Shown here: positions 32,167 through 41,653 of the stretch, piece by piece
How the letters are laid out: each line of letters starts with the position of its first letter
Numbering within the stretch: position 1 is the stretch's first letter
Assembly (NCBI GenBank): GCA_035605975.1
Contig: DATNGG010000170.1
Span: 43,970 to 107,969 of the forward strand
Origin: CAIKMD01 sp035605975
GTDB taxonomy: Bacteria > Pseudomonadota > Alphaproteobacteria > ATCC43930 > CGMCC-115725
Direction of reading: 5' to 3'
Length of the DNA: 64,000 bases
Translations under genes and position numbers: made by a program
Notes under the pieces: model-generated
The model's input: only the letters and a program-made list of their open reading frames with translations
What the model was told of the DNA's origin: nothing
Database searches by the model: none

Positions 32167-33198
32167 TCAGCCTCCGGCGATCGACGTGTCGTAGAGTCCC
32201 GAAGTGTCGGTGCCGGCAGGCAGCAATCCGGCGATGGTGAGCGATTGCGCAACCCGGTTTTCCGCCGCCCGGTCCAGATGGATCGAGGTCGGATAAAGCG
32301 AGCCGCGGTAGCGCGCGAGGATTTGGCGCATGGCGTCGAGATCGGCGCCGGTCGTCATTTCCGGCGGCAACGCGCGGACGAGATCGTCGGGCGTGACGGT
32401 CTGCACCGCAGCGAGCGCGCTTTGCAGCGCGCGGGCGAGGGCTTTCATCTCGTCCTGCCGCGCTGCAATCTCGTTCGCACGGGCGGACACGCCCATGAAC
32501 TCGTAATCGCCGCCGAGATATTTCTTGGCATCGGCCGTGTCCATGGCGTTGACGAGCACCTTGCCGCCGGCCTTGACGATGAGGCTGAGCGCCGGTTCCT
32601 GGACGAGCCCGGCATCGAGCTGGTTCTGGCGCAGTGCCTCGAGCAGATTGGTGCCGACCGTGGCGAATTGCACCGCGGAGGCATCGGCGCCGGCCTCTTT
32701 CAAGAGGAACAGCGCCAGCGCGTGGTCGGCATTGCCGAGCGCCGAGACGCCCACCGTCTTGCCCTCGAGGTCTTTGATGCTGCGAATCTTCGCCGCCTGC
32801 TGCGGCGCGACGACGAGGGCAAAAAGCGGCAGCCGGCCGGTGACGGCAAAGCGCTTTACCGCCGCGCCATGGGCATAGGCTTGAAGCGCGACATCGAGCG
32901 CCGTCGCCGCGTAATCGACCGCGCCGCCGACCAGCGCTTGCATCGCCGCCTGGCCGCCGCGCATATAGACGAGCTCGACCGCGAGCCCTTCCTTGGTGAA
33001 ATGTCCGTCGGCCTTGGCGACGACATAGGGAATGATGCAGAGAAGCTGGCTGCAAAAGGCGAGCTTCACCGGCTTTCCCGCCGCGTGCGCCGGCACGGCG
33101 CCCAGCACTCCGGCGAGCGCCGCCGCCCCCTTCAACACGGTGCGGCGTTTGAGGGTCGCTCCATCCCAGGCAGCGAGATTGGGATCGCAGCAGCTCAT
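32167..33198 (-). CDS. Twin-arginine-exported substrate-binding protein, NMT1/SsuA-like
   Basis: The 343-residue product has a Tat-type signal (LKRRTVLKGAAALAGV, cleavage near HAA, residue 40) and the NMT1-like periplasmic fold: KADGHFTKEGLAVELVYMRGG, then ALVGGAVDYAATALDVAL and IKDLEGKTVGVSALGN. It feeds the ATPase and permease encoded downstream. The ligand is unknown; Tat export would fit folding before secretion. It is clearly distinct from the two binding proteins of the catabolic island. Confidence 0.85.
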   Translation of the reverse strand: MSCCDPNLAAWDGATLKRRTVLKGAAALAGVLGAVPAHAAGKPVKLAFCSQLLCIIPYVVAKADGHFTKEGLAVELVYMRGGQAAMQALVGGAVDYAATALDVALQAYAHGAAVKRFAVTGRLPLFALVVAPQQAAKIRSIKDLEGKTVGVSALGNADHALALFLLKEAGADASAVQFATVGTNLLEALRQNQLDAGLVQEPALSLIVKAGGKVLVNAMDTADAKKYLGGDYEFMGVSARANEIAARQDEMKALARALQSALAAVQTVTPDDLVRALPPEMTTGADLDAMRQILARYRGSLYPTSIHLDRAAENRVAQSLTIAGLLPAGTDTSGLYDTSIAGG

Positions 33199-33260
33199 GC
33201 GAATTTGGGTAGCGCGGGCGGCTGGCTTTGTAAATAGCAGTGAAGGCTTGTGCTTGAGCT

Positions 33261-34088
33261 CTATTCCCCGTCCCAATCCGGTGAATAGCCGCCCCATTCG
33301 ACCAGCCGATCTCCCTCGGCGAGTGCATCGATCGCGGCACGATCCTCGGGCGCGAGCGCGAAGTCGAAGATTTGGAGATTGGCGGCGGCGTGCTCGCGCT
33401 TCGCCGCTTTGGGGATGGCGGCGACGCACTCTTGCTCGATGAGCCAGCGCAGCGCCACCTGGCCGGCGGATTTCCCGTATTTGCGGCCGATGGCGACCAG
33501 AGTCTTATCGGCAAAGACACGGCCGCGCGCGACCGGCGCGTAAGCCGTGAGCATCATGCCGTAACGCTTCATCAAGGGGAGGAGTGCGCGCTGCGACAGG
33601 AACGGGTGATATTCGACCTGGTTGCAGAGCAGCTCGGCCTTGTGCCGCTCGACCGCTTCGCGCAGCAGCGCGACAGTGAAATTGCTGACGCCGATGAAGC
33701 GCGCCTTGCCGGCCTGGCGCAGCTCGGCGAGGGCGCCGAGCGTCTCGCCGAGGGGCACTTGCGCATTCGGCCAATGAACGAGCAGCAGATCGACATGGTC
33801 GAAGCCGAGACGCTTGAGGCTCTCCTCATGCGAGCGCTTGGCCGGACCGGCGTGAAGATTGCTTGGCGGGATTTTGGTCACGAGAAAAATCTCGCCGCGC
33901 GGAATACCGCTGTCGCGGATGGCGCGGCCGATCTCGGCCTCGTTGCCATAGATTTGCGCCGTGTCGATATGGCGATAGCCGAGCGCGATCGCGCTCAGCG
34001 TCGCCTCATAGGCGGCGCGGCCCGACAGCGCCCAGGTGCCGAAGCCGAGGGCCGGAACCTTCACCCCTTGAACATCGATATCTCGCAT
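33261..34088 (-). CDS. Aldo/keto reductase
   Basis: This 275-residue NADPH-dependent carbonyl reductase carries the family tetrad: Asp and Tyr in GYRHIDTAQIYGNE (D43, Y48), Lys in LVTKIPP and His in LLVHWPN. The C-terminal cofactor segment AAIPKAAKREHAAANL matches family enzymes that recognise the NADPH 2'-phosphate. It resembles 2,5-diketo-gluconate reductase-type members acting on aldehydes and methylglyoxal. A TTG one codon upstream could also serve as start. Confidence 0.9.
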   Translation of the reverse strand: MRDIDVQGVKVPALGFGTWALSGRAAYEATLSAIALGYRHIDTAQIYGNEAEIGRAIRDSGIPRGEIFLVTKIPPSNLHAGPAKRSHEESLKRLGFDHVDLLLVHWPNAQVPLGETLGALAELRQAGKARFIGVSNFTVALLREAVERHKAELLCNQVEYHPFLSQRALLPLMKRYGMMLTAYAPVARGRVFADKTLVAIGRKYGKSAGQVALRWLIEQECVAAIPKAAKREHAAANLQIFDFALAPEDRAAIDALAEGDRLVEWGGYSPDWDGE

Positions 34089-34242
34089 CAACCAAGTTTA
34101 CCGCGCTTGCCGCGCCCTGCCTACGGCGCGCCGCGACAAGAGGACGCCGGCCGGAGCGCGGCGCGGCCCTTGCGGCAAGCCACGCGCCGCCCGATTTTTG
34201 TGGGGTGCCTTTGCGCCTCGATCCCTTGCACGGAAGCCAGCT

Positions 34243-35769
34243 TTGCGTCCGGTCTTGACCATCGCGATCCTTCTTCTGGCTCTTGCTCCGCCCGTGCGGT
34301 CCTTTGCGGCCGTGCCGCCCGATCCCGCGGCGATCGAAGCGGCGCTGCAGCACGGCCCGCCGCCGCTCGAGGGCCGCGCGCTCGACCGGAACCAGCTCAC
34401 CCGGATCTATCAAAAGCGCGGCTTCGCGCCGATCTGGGACGAGGAGCGAGCGCGTTCACTGCGCGATGCTCTTGCTGCGGCGCCATCGCAAGGGATCGAT
34501 GATGTCGCACTTGATTTCGACGGTACGAACCCGGCTGAGCGCGATGTCTTACTGACCGGCGCCTTCCTCGATTATGCCGCGGCGCTGGCGCGCGGCCGCG
34601 TGGTGCCGAAACTCTTCGAGCGCGATTGGTATCTCGGCACGCCCGATTTCGATCCGGACGGCTTGATCGACGCCATGCTCTCGAAAGGCGTCGCGCCGAG
34701 TCTTGCCGCTTTGCCGCCGCAGGACCCGCGCTATGACGCGCTGCGCGCGGCGCTGGCGCGTTATCGGGGCTTGGCAAAAACCGGCTGGGCCGAGTTGCAT
34801 CCCCCCGCGGCCTTGCGCCAGGGAGACAGAGGCGAGGCCGTCCGCGTATTGCGTGAGCGCCTTGCCGCCGAAGCTTATGGCACGGCCTTGCCACAAGGTG
34901 CCGATCTCGAGTTCTTCGATGCCGATCTCGCCGCCGCGGTTTCGCGCTTCCAGTCGAGCCATGGATTGGCGAGCGACGGCGTCGTTGGAAAAGCGACGCT
35001 CGCGGCGCTCGATGTCGCTGCGTCGGCGCGCGTCAGGCAGATCGAGCTCAACCTCGAGCGCTGGCGCTCGCTGCCGCGCATCACCGCGACGACGCGGATC
35101 GAGGTCAATGCCGCGGCGGCGAGCGCCGTGCTCTACGAGAACGGCGTCCCCGACAAATCCATGCGCGTGATCGTCGGCACGGTCACCCATCCGACGCCGG
35201 TCTTCCGCGCGACCATGACCTCCGTCCTGATCAACCCGCCCTGGAACGTGCCGAGCTCGATCCAGAGGAACGAGATCATGCCGAAGCTCAAGCGGGATCC
35301 CGGCTATCTCGCGCGCGGCAACTATGTCTTTCGCGACGAACGCCTGGTGCAGCTTCCGGGACCGAAGAACGCGCTCGGCCAGCTCAAATTCGAGATGCCC
35401 AATCCGCTCGACGTCTATATGCACGACACCCCCGACCGGCGCCTCTTCGCGCGCCCGCAACGCACGCTCAGCCATGGCTGCGTGCGGGTGGAGGATCCGC
35501 GCGACCTGGCGCGGCGCCTCATCGATTCCAACGCCTGGCCCGAGACGGCCATCGACCAGGCGATCGCCAGCGGCGAGACGCAGCGCGTGCCGCTGAAGCA
35601 GGCGATCCCGGTCTATGTGCTCTATTGGACGGCGTTCGCCGATCCGGACGGCATGGTCGAATTCCGCGATGACATCTACGGCCGCGACCAGCGTCTCGCC
35701 GCGGCGCTTGCCGCCCTGGCCGCCCCGCCACGCCTCAGCGCCGCATCGACCAGCCATGGCGCCTGCTGA
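34243..35769 (+). CDS. YcbB-like L,D-transpeptidase
   Basis: The 508-residue protein has a signal peptide (ends SFAA, about residue 23), a scaffold domain, a peptidoglycan-binding domain (about 195-260; LRQGDRGEAVRVLRERL and FQSSHGLASDGVVGKATLAAL) and a YkuD catalytic domain (about 290-450). The catalytic motif is present as LSHGCVRVEDP with Cys. It should form 3-3 cross-links in peptidoglycan in the periplasm. The TTG at 34243 follows GGAAG and places the signal peptide correctly; a longer reading to a TTG at 34198 has no ribosome-binding site. The next gene is a Tat-exported YcbK-like protein, the classic neighbour of ycbB. Confidence 0.9.
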   Translation: MRPVLTIAILLLALAPPVRSFAAVPPDPAAIEAALQHGPPPLEGRALDRNQLTRIYQKRGFAPIWDEERARSLRDALAAAPSQGIDDVALDFDGTNPAERDVLLTGAFLDYAAALARGRVVPKLFERDWYLGTPDFDPDGLIDAMLSKGVAPSLAALPPQDPRYDALRAALARYRGLAKTGWAELHPPAALRQGDRGEAVRVLRERLAAEAYGTALPQGADLEFFDADLAAAVSRFQSSHGLASDGVVGKATLAALDVAASARVRQIELNLERWRSLPRITATTRIEVNAAAASAVLYENGVPDKSMRVIVGTVTHPTPVFRATMTSVLINPPWNVPSSIQRNEIMPKLKRDPGYLARGNYVFRDERLVQLPGPKNALGQLKFEMPNPLDVYMHDTPDRRLFARPQRTLSHGCVRVEDPRDLARRLIDSNAWPETAIDQAIASGETQRVPLKQAIPVYVLYWTAFADPDGMVEFRDDIYGRDQRLAAALAALAAPPRLSAASTSHGAC

Positions 35770-35821
35770 GAGATCGGCTAAAGTGAGCGAACGTTCAACC
35801 GTTTGAGAATTCGGGGGATCG

Positions 35822-36364
35822 ATGAAGCATTCTCGGGCGCGGCGCGATTTCTTGGGACTTGCCGCCGTCGTCGCAACCGGCGCCGTGGCTGCGCCGGCGC
35901 TGGCGCTTCCCCTTGCATCGGCCCGGCGCGCGCTCGCCTTTCAGAATCTGCATACGGGCGAATCGCTCGATCTCGTCTATTGGGCCGAAGGCCGCTATCT
36001 GCCCGACGCGACCCAGCGGATCGAGTATCTCCTGCGCGATTTCCGCACCAACAAGACGCACGCGATCGATCCGCGCCTTTTGGATCTTCTGACCGTGTTG
36101 CGCGCGCGGCTCGACACGCGGGCGCCGTTTCTCGTCATCTCGGGCTATCGCTCGCCCGAGACCAATGCGATGCTGCATCGCAAGAGCGAGGGCGTGGCGA
36201 CCAACAGCCTGCATATGCAGGGCCAGGCGATCGATATCCGCGTCGCCGATCGCCCCCTCGAGGCGCTCCATAGCACGGCCCTCGACGTGAAGGCCGGCGG
36301 GGTCGGCTATTACCCGCGTTCCGATTTCGTTCATGTGGATGTGGGCCGCGTGCGGCGGTGGTAG
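35822..36364 (+). CDS. YcbK-like (DUF882) Tat-exported peptidase M15-fold protein
   Basis: The 180-residue protein starts with a twin-arginine signal (ARRDFLGLAAVVA). Its body is the DUF882/peptidase M15A fold with zinc ligands in SLHMQGQAIDI and a later FVHVDVG, matching E. coli YcbK (MepK), an L,D-endopeptidase that cuts 3-3 cross-links. It therefore probably opposes the neighbouring L,D-transpeptidase. A 52-base gap separates the two genes, on the same strand. Confidence 0.9.
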   Translation: MKHSRARRDFLGLAAVVATGAVAAPALALPLASARRALAFQNLHTGESLDLVYWAEGRYLPDATQRIEYLLRDFRTNKTHAIDPRLLDLLTVLRARLDTRAPFLVISGYRSPETNAMLHRKSEGVATNSLHMQGQAIDIRVADRPLEALHSTALDVKAGGVGYYPRSDFVHVDVGRVRRW

Positions 36365-36412
36365 AGTGCGCGCTTTCGTCCCAAGCCCAATTCCCAGGAG
36401 CGACAAGACATC

Positions 36413-36982
36413 ATGAGTGACGCCACGCCGATCAAGGTGCTCGCACTATCGGGAAGCCTGCGCAAGGCCTCGTTCAACACGCACGCGCTGCGTGCCTGCC
36501 AGGAGCTGGCGCCGCCCGGCATGGCGATCGAGATTTACGATCTCGCACCGCTGCCGATGTACAACGACGATGTACGCCTCGGTCCCGGCTATCCGCCGGT
36601 GGTGCAGGCCTTCCGCACGGCGATCGCCGCCTCGGACGCGATCCTCTTCGCCTCGCCCGAATACAATTACTCGATTTCCGGCGTCCTCAAGAACGCCATC
36701 GACTGGGCGTCGCGCCCGCCCAACATGCCGTTCGACGGCCGCCCCGCTGCGGTCATCGGCGCTTCGGGCGGCGTGCTCGGCACGGCGCGCAGCCAGCGCG
36801 ATCTGCGCTGGATCATGTCGGGCCTCAATGTGCATTTCGTCAATCTGCCGCATGTCTATATCGGCAGCGCCGCGCAGAAATTCGACGCCGCCGGCAAGCT
36901 GACAGATCAGGGCGCGCGCGATCTGATCAAGGAATTGCTGGTCAATCTCTACAATCTCACCTTGAAGCTGCGCCCGCGCTGA
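36413..36982 (+). CDS. NADPH-dependent FMN reductase (quinone/azo reductase type)
   Basis: This 189-residue flavodoxin-fold protein has the FMN phosphate loop SGSLRKASFNT (about 14-24) and the SPEYNYSISGVLKNAIDW segment (about 82-99) that marks ChrR/YieF-like reductases. These transfer two electrons from NADPH to quinones, chromate or flavins. AGGAGCGAC precedes the ATG at 36413. It is convergent with the alcohol dehydrogenase gene, with only four bases between the stops. Confidence 0.92.
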   Translation: MSDATPIKVLALSGSLRKASFNTHALRACQELAPPGMAIEIYDLAPLPMYNDDVRLGPGYPPVVQAFRTAIAASDAILFASPEYNYSISGVLKNAIDWASRPPNMPFDGRPAAVIGASGGVLGTARSQRDLRWIMSGLNVHFVNLPHVYIGSAAQKFDAAGKLTDQGARDLIKELLVNLYNLTLKLRPR

Positions 36983-36986
36983 CGCA

Positions 36987-37973
36987 TCACGGCACGAGCA
37001 CGGCCGCGCCGGTGAGCCGGCCGTCGCGCAGCGCCGCCAAGGCCTCATTGGCCGCGGCGAGCGGAAAGGCCTGCGTCGTCGTCTGCACCGGCACGCGCGG
37101 CGCGAGCGCGAGGAACTCCTCGCCATCGCGCCGCGTCAGATTGGCGACCGAGCGCACAACGCGCTCGCCCCATAAGAGGCGATAGGCAAAGGCCGGGATA
37201 TCGCTCATATGGATCCCGGCGCAGACCACGGTCCCGCCCTTTACGGTCGCGTCGAGCGCCGCCGGCACCAGCGCCCCGACCGGCGCGAAGATCAGCGCCG
37301 CGTCGAGCGGCTCGGGCGGTCTTGTTTCCGAGGCGCCGGCCCATTCGGCGCCAAGGCTCATGGCGAAGTCCTGGCCGGCACGGTCGCCGGCGCGGGTGAA
37401 GGCGAAGACACGCTGGCCGCGATGCCGCGCGATCTGCGCGACGATATGCGCCGCCGCGCCGAAACCGTAAATGCCGAGACGCTCGGCTTCGCCGGCCATG
37501 CGCAAGGCGCGATAGCCGATGAGGCCGGCGCAAAGCAGCGGCGCGACCGCGACATCGTCGAGCCCTTCCGGCAAAGGGAAACAGAAGCGCGCATCGGCGA
37601 TGGCGCAATCGGCATAGCCGCCATCGATGTGATAGCCTGTGAAGCGCGCCGCATCGCAGAGATTTTCGCGCCCCGAGCGGCAATAGGCGCAGTGCCCGCA
37701 GGTGAAGCCGAGCCAGGGCACGCCGATGCGCTGGCCCCGCGCGAATCCGGTGACGCCGTCGCCTAGGGCCTCGACATAGCCGACGATCTCGTGGCCGGGG
37801 ACGAGCGGCAGCTTCGGCTCGGCGAGCTCTCCATCGAGGATGTGGAGATCGGTGCGGCAGACGCCGCAGGCGGCAATGCGCAGCAGGATCTGATTCGGCC
37901 CAGGCGCGGGGTTCTCCAGCCGCTCGGCAAGCACGAGCGGTGTCCCCGAGCGCAAGAGTCGCATCGCGCGCAT
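36987..37973 (-). CDS. Zinc-dependent alcohol dehydrogenase (MDR superfamily)
   Basis: The 328-residue enzyme has both zinc sites. The catalytic one has ACGVCRTDLHI and PGHEIVG; the structural one has CGHCAYCRSGRENLC. A Rossmann cofactor domain follows (IYGFGAAAHIVAQIA). It belongs to the AdhP/AdhA-like class that oxidises primary alcohols with NAD(P). AGGAAAAG precedes the ATG at 37973. It is the second gene after the beta-propeller gene, with a 10-base gap, so the two are probably co-transcribed. Confidence 0.9.
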   Translation of the reverse strand: MRAMRLLRSGTPLVLAERLENPAPGPNQILLRIAACGVCRTDLHILDGELAEPKLPLVPGHEIVGYVEALGDGVTGFARGQRIGVPWLGFTCGHCAYCRSGRENLCDAARFTGYHIDGGYADCAIADARFCFPLPEGLDDVAVAPLLCAGLIGYRALRMAGEAERLGIYGFGAAAHIVAQIARHRGQRVFAFTRAGDRAGQDFAMSLGAEWAGASETRPPEPLDAALIFAPVGALVPAALDATVKGGTVVCAGIHMSDIPAFAYRLLWGERVVRSVANLTRRDGEEFLALAPRVPVQTTTQAFPLAAANEALAALRDGRLTGAAVLVP

Positions 37974-37983
37974 CGCGCTTTTC

Positions 37984-39168
37984 CTAAGGCGTGCTGCCGC
38001 GCAAGGAGGCGGGATGGCCGCCGAGCGCAAGCTCGCCGACTTGCACCAGCTTTGTCCCTTGGATGCGCAGCACCACGATTTTGCCGTCGACGAAGCTGCC
38101 GGCATAGAGGAACCGGCCATCGGGGCTGAAGGCCAGGCCCTTGGCGGCCGGACCGATCTCCATTTCGGCGACCTTCTGCACCTTCTTGCCGTCGATGCGC
38201 AACAGCACGATCTGCGATTGATCGTGATGAAAGAAGGCGTTGCGCGGGCTCATCGTTCCGTTCGCGAGGAGGACCGCGGCGTAGCCGCCGACCGGGCTCA
38301 CATCGAGACCCACCGGCCCGTCGCCGACGACGATCTGGTCGATGACGCGCGGCGGGGTCTGCTCGAGGTCGATGATCGCGAGCGTGTCGGCCTGTCCGTC
38401 CGATCCGCCGGTGCCTCGATTGGCAACGAGCCCCAGCTTGCCGTCGGGCGTAATCTGAACATTGCTCGGCCGGATGCCGGTCGTCATCGCATAGCCGGTA
38501 TCGCTGACTTTGGTGCCGTCGATCGTCAAGAGCTCGACCCGGTCGGCGCGGCTCAATGTCACCAAGGCGCGCTTACCGTCGGGCGCGATCGCGACCGCGC
38601 TGGCGTCGAGCTTGGGCGCTTCCTGCTCGGCGAGCGTCACCGTGTCGAGCAGCGTCACCTGGCTGCCCTTTATCGCGAGAACGCTCACCGAATCATCGGC
38701 GCGATTGGCGACGAGCGCGAGCGTGCCGGCGCGATTGATCGCCATCCCTGCGGGCTGACGGCCGACCGCGATCGTGGCGGCGACGCGCGGCGGCGCGGCG
38801 GCGAGATCGACGACGAAGAGCTTGTCGTCCGGCACCCCTTTCCAGCGCGTGCCATCGGCGGTCCAAAGGAGCCCGTTGGCGATCAGCGCCAAGCGATTGT
38901 CGGGCGTGATCGCGAGGCTGGTGGGCGGTCCGGCGATGGTGTTCATCAGCGGCAGATTGGCGATGACACGCGGCTCGACGCGGTTGCGGATATCGATGAT
39001 CGAAACCGTGTCCTTGCCGGGCGGCAGGACGAGGGCTTGGCCGTTCTCGTCCCAGCTTCGCTTCTCGTCATTGCCGCTGACGAGGTATTGCGCCTCGGCA
39101 CGCGCGGCGCTCCCGATCGCGAAGAGGACGGCGAGCAACGCCGCCGCGGCGAGGCGTCTTGAGGCCAT
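37984..39168 (-). CDS. Secreted YncE-like beta-propeller protein
   Basis: The 394-residue protein has a signal peptide (ends ARAEA, about residue 26) and repeated blades such as PTSLAITPDNRLALIAN, PAGMAINRAGTLALVAN, ASAVAIAPDGKRALVTL and PSNVQITPDGKLGLVAN. This is the YVTN/lactonase-like beta-propeller pattern, giving seven blades. Such periplasmic propellers bind ligands or act as scaffolds or lactonases; the function here is not known. GGCGGAG precedes the ATG at 39168, preferred over an upstream in-frame ATG. Confidence 0.8.
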   Translation of the reverse strand: MASRRLAAAALLAVLFAIGSAARAEAQYLVSGNDEKRSWDENGQALVLPPGKDTVSIIDIRNRVEPRVIANLPLMNTIAGPPTSLAITPDNRLALIANGLLWTADGTRWKGVPDDKLFVVDLAAAPPRVAATIAVGRQPAGMAINRAGTLALVANRADDSVSVLAIKGSQVTLLDTVTLAEQEAPKLDASAVAIAPDGKRALVTLSRADRVELLTIDGTKVSDTGYAMTTGIRPSNVQITPDGKLGLVANRGTGGSDGQADTLAIIDLEQTPPRVIDQIVVGDGPVGLDVSPVGGYAAVLLANGTMSPRNAFFHHDQSQIVLLRIDGKKVQKVAEMEIGPAAKGLAFSPDGRFLYAGSFVDGKIVVLRIQGTKLVQVGELALGGHPASLRGSTP

Positions 39169-39276
39169 CGCGATCTCCGCCCTCCCCTTGTTCTCCGGCC
39201 AGTCTGCCACGGGCACGAGGCCGCGTCACCTGCCGGCCGCTTTCCTTTCGCCGCGGCCGCGTTCTATGATCGCTCA

Positions 39277-39624
39277 ATGCCGCCCAAGCGAAATCCCCTC
39301 AATCTCAATCCGTTGCAATTGAAGACCTTGACCTTGCTGCAGGCACTGGCGCGCCTGCCGGATCATGCGACGAGCGAGGGCGAGGGCGTGCGCGTCGACA
39401 ATCTGCCGCGGCCGCATGGCGACCATTTCCATCTCGGCGCGGCGGTGGTGCTGACGCGCGATGCGTCGGGCCTCTTCAACCCGGCGGCCTGGGCGGCGCT
39501 CGAGCGCAAGGGTCTCATCAAGTCGATGTTTCCCGATGCGGCGCTCCTCACCGCGGCAGGGATCGGCTACGAGACGGGGCTTGCCGACGCGATCCTGCAC
39601 CACGCCGATCACGGCGGACATTAA
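39277..39624 (+). CDS. Conserved small protein of unknown function
   Basis: This 115-residue soluble protein begins PPKRNPLNLNPLQLKTLTLLQALARL and contains a His-rich centre (PHGDHFHLGAAVVL) and a His-rich tail (ILHHADHGGH). The His clusters suggest metal binding. Codon use is like the neighbours. It is convergent with the HAD gene, with seven bases between stops. I do not recognise a named family. Confidence 0.6.
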   Translation: MPPKRNPLNLNPLQLKTLTLLQALARLPDHATSEGEGVRVDNLPRPHGDHFHLGAAVVLTRDASGLFNPAAWAALERKGLIKSMFPDAALLTAAGIGYETGLADAILHHADHGGH

Positions 39625-39631
39625 GCGTCGA

Positions 39632-40510
39632 TTACCAGCGCAGCTCGGCCATTGCCGCCATCGGCGCGATCCCGGCGGCTTCGACCATCGCGAGCAAGGC
39701 CTCGTGATCGGGCAACTCGCCCGGGCCGGAGCCGAATTCCGCGTGATGGATTCCCGCCGCGACCAGCACGCTGTCGATGCCCGCGCCATTGGCGCCCGCG
39801 ATGTCCGTGCGCAAGCTGTCGCCGATCGCGAGGATGCGGCGCGGGTCCGAAACCTCGAGCAGCTTCAGCGCCGTGTCGTAGATCGAAGCAAAGGGCTTGC
39901 CGTGCCAGCGCACCGTGCCGCCCAGCTCTTCATAGCGCAGCGCGATGGCGCCGGCGCAAATCGCACGGCGGCCTTGATGATGCACGACGAGATCGGGATT
40001 GGCGCAGACCATCGGCAGATCACGCGCGCGCGCGCCGCGCAGCATCGTCTCGTAGCGTGCGACATCCTCATCCCATCCCCAAGGCCCGGTGTTGAAGACG
40101 AACTCGGCCTCGCCGACATCGGCGACGCGCTCGAAATCCAGCCCCTCCATCACGCCATTGTCGCGCGGCGGCGCGATCAGATAGCAGCGCTGGCCGAGCT
40201 TGGCGTAGAACGGATCGTCGCGGTATTTCAGATGCTGCCAGGTTTCCTCGCCGGAAGTGTGGATGTGATCATAGAGCGAGGGCGGGATGCCGATTTCGGT
40301 CAGCCGGTTGCCGACCGGCGCGGCGCGGCGCGGCGCATTGGAGAGGACGACCGTGCGCTTGCCGAGGCGCTTCAGATGAGCGAGGGTTTCGAGCACGCCG
40401 GGAAATGGCTTCAACCCGTCATGCAGCACGCCCCACACATCGAGGATGAAGCCGTCATAGGATGGGGCGATCTCGCCGATGCCGGCGAGGAGACGCGGCT
40501 CAGAGGCCAT
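39632..40510 (-). CDS. HAD-superfamily hydrolase, TIGR01459 (NagD-like) subfamily
   Basis: The 292-residue protein has the HAD motifs DVWGVLHDG (about 24-32), VLSNAPRR, HGKPFASIY and GDSLRTDIAGANGAG, with the alpha/beta cap of subfamily IIA. The first motif has Trp where classic phosphatases have a second Asp three residues on, as in this subfamily. Members hydrolyse small phosphate esters; the substrate is unknown. The start lies 11 bases inside the 3' end of pyrD, so the two genes form one operon. Confidence 0.85.
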   Translation of the reverse strand: MASEPRLLAGIGEIAPSYDGFILDVWGVLHDGLKPFPGVLETLAHLKRLGKRTVVLSNAPRRAAPVGNRLTEIGIPPSLYDHIHTSGEETWQHLKYRDDPFYAKLGQRCYLIAPPRDNGVMEGLDFERVADVGEAEFVFNTGPWGWDEDVARYETMLRGARARDLPMVCANPDLVVHHQGRRAICAGAIALRYEELGGTVRWHGKPFASIYDTALKLLEVSDPRRILAIGDSLRTDIAGANGAGIDSVLVAAGIHHAEFGSGPGELPDHEALLAMVEAAGIAPMAAMAELRW

Positions 40511-41588
40511 GCGGCGTGGTCGAGGGCAAATGTGCGTCGGCGCCGATGGCCGCCATCACCGAGGTGAAGCCGTCGCGCGCCAACAGCGCGGCGAGCTCGC
40601 GCTTGATCCGCTGCACCAGGCCGGGTCCTTCGTAAACCAGCGCCGTATAGAGCTGAACGAGGCTCGCGCCGGCGCGGATCTTCGCATAAGCATCCGCGCC
40701 GGAGGCGATCCCGCCGACGCCAATCAGCGGCAGCTTGCCGCCGGTCAGCCGGTACATCTCGGCGAGCAAAGTGGTCGAGGGCGCAAAGAGCGGCCGCCCG
40801 CTCAGCCCGCCGGGCTCATGCGCCGCGGCGCTGTGAAGGCTGGCGGGCCGGGCGACGGTGGTGTTGGCGATGATGAGCCCGTCGATCCCCGAGCTCAGCG
40901 CGACTTCGGCGAGATCGGCGCGCTCCTCGGGCGAAAGATCGGGCGCGATCTTGACGAGAAGCGGCGGCGGGTTGCGTGGCGCCGCCTTGGCGCGTGCCTC
41001 GAGCAGCCGCGCGATCAGCCGCGTGATGGCGCTCTTGCGCTGCAGATCGCGCAGCCCCGGTGTGTTGGGCGAGGAGATGTTGACGGTGAGGTAATCGGCG
41101 AACGGCGCCAGCACGCGCACGCCTTCGGCATAATCGCCGAGATCGTCATGCGTGCTGCGGTTCTTGCCAATATTGGCGCCGACGACGCCCTCCTTGTTGC
41201 GCCGCGCGGCAAGGCGCCGCGCCGCGGCTTCGACGCCGCGGCTGTTGAAGCCCAGCCGGTTGATCACGGCGCGGTCTTCGGCGAGACGGAAGAGACGCGG
41301 CTTGGGATTGCCCTTTTGCGGGCGCGGCGTCACCGTGCCGATCTCGACGAAGCCGAAGCCGAAAGCCAGCAGCGCGTCCGGCACCTCGGCGTCCTTGTCG
41401 AAGCCGGCGGCGAGGCCGATCGGATTGGGAAAATCGCGCCGCCACAGCTTGACCGCGAGCGAGGCCGGATCGGCTTCCCGGGCGCGCGGCGCGCAGCCGG
41501 CGCCGATCGCGCGGATCGACAGGCGATGCGCCGCTTCGGGCGGCAGCAGCCGCAGCAGCGGCAGCGCGAGGTCGAAAAGAGCGGGCAT
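40500..41588 (-). CDS. pyrD: Quinone-dependent dihydroorotate dehydrogenase
   Basis: The 362-residue enzyme is a class 2 dihydroorotate dehydrogenase, which oxidises dihydroorotate to orotate in pyrimidine synthesis at the inner membrane with quinone as acceptor. Signs are NPIGLAAGFDKDAEV, NISSPNTPGLR with the catalytic Ser, the FMN-phosphate region VGGIASGADAYAKIRAGASLVQLYT and the N-terminal helical membrane-attachment segment. It is the first gene of an operon with the HAD protein. Confidence 0.95.
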   Translation of the reverse strand: MPALFDLALPLLRLLPPEAAHRLSIRAIGAGCAPRAREADPASLAVKLWRRDFPNPIGLAAGFDKDAEVPDALLAFGFGFVEIGTVTPRPQKGNPKPRLFRLAEDRAVINRLGFNSRGVEAAARRLAARRNKEGVVGANIGKNRSTHDDLGDYAEGVRVLAPFADYLTVNISSPNTPGLRDLQRKSAITRLIARLLEARAKAAPRNPPPLLVKIAPDLSPEERADLAEVALSSGIDGLIIANTTVARPASLHSAAAHEPGGLSGRPLFAPSTTLLAEMYRLTGGKLPLIGVGGIASGADAYAKIRAGASLVQLYTALVYEGPGLVQRIKRELAALLARDGFTSVMAAIGADAHLPSTTPHGL

Positions 41589-41653
41589 GGCCTCACGCTA
41601 GCGCAGTGCCCGCGCCCGCGACAAGGCCCAGCGAAACCTCTATATCCTCGGAT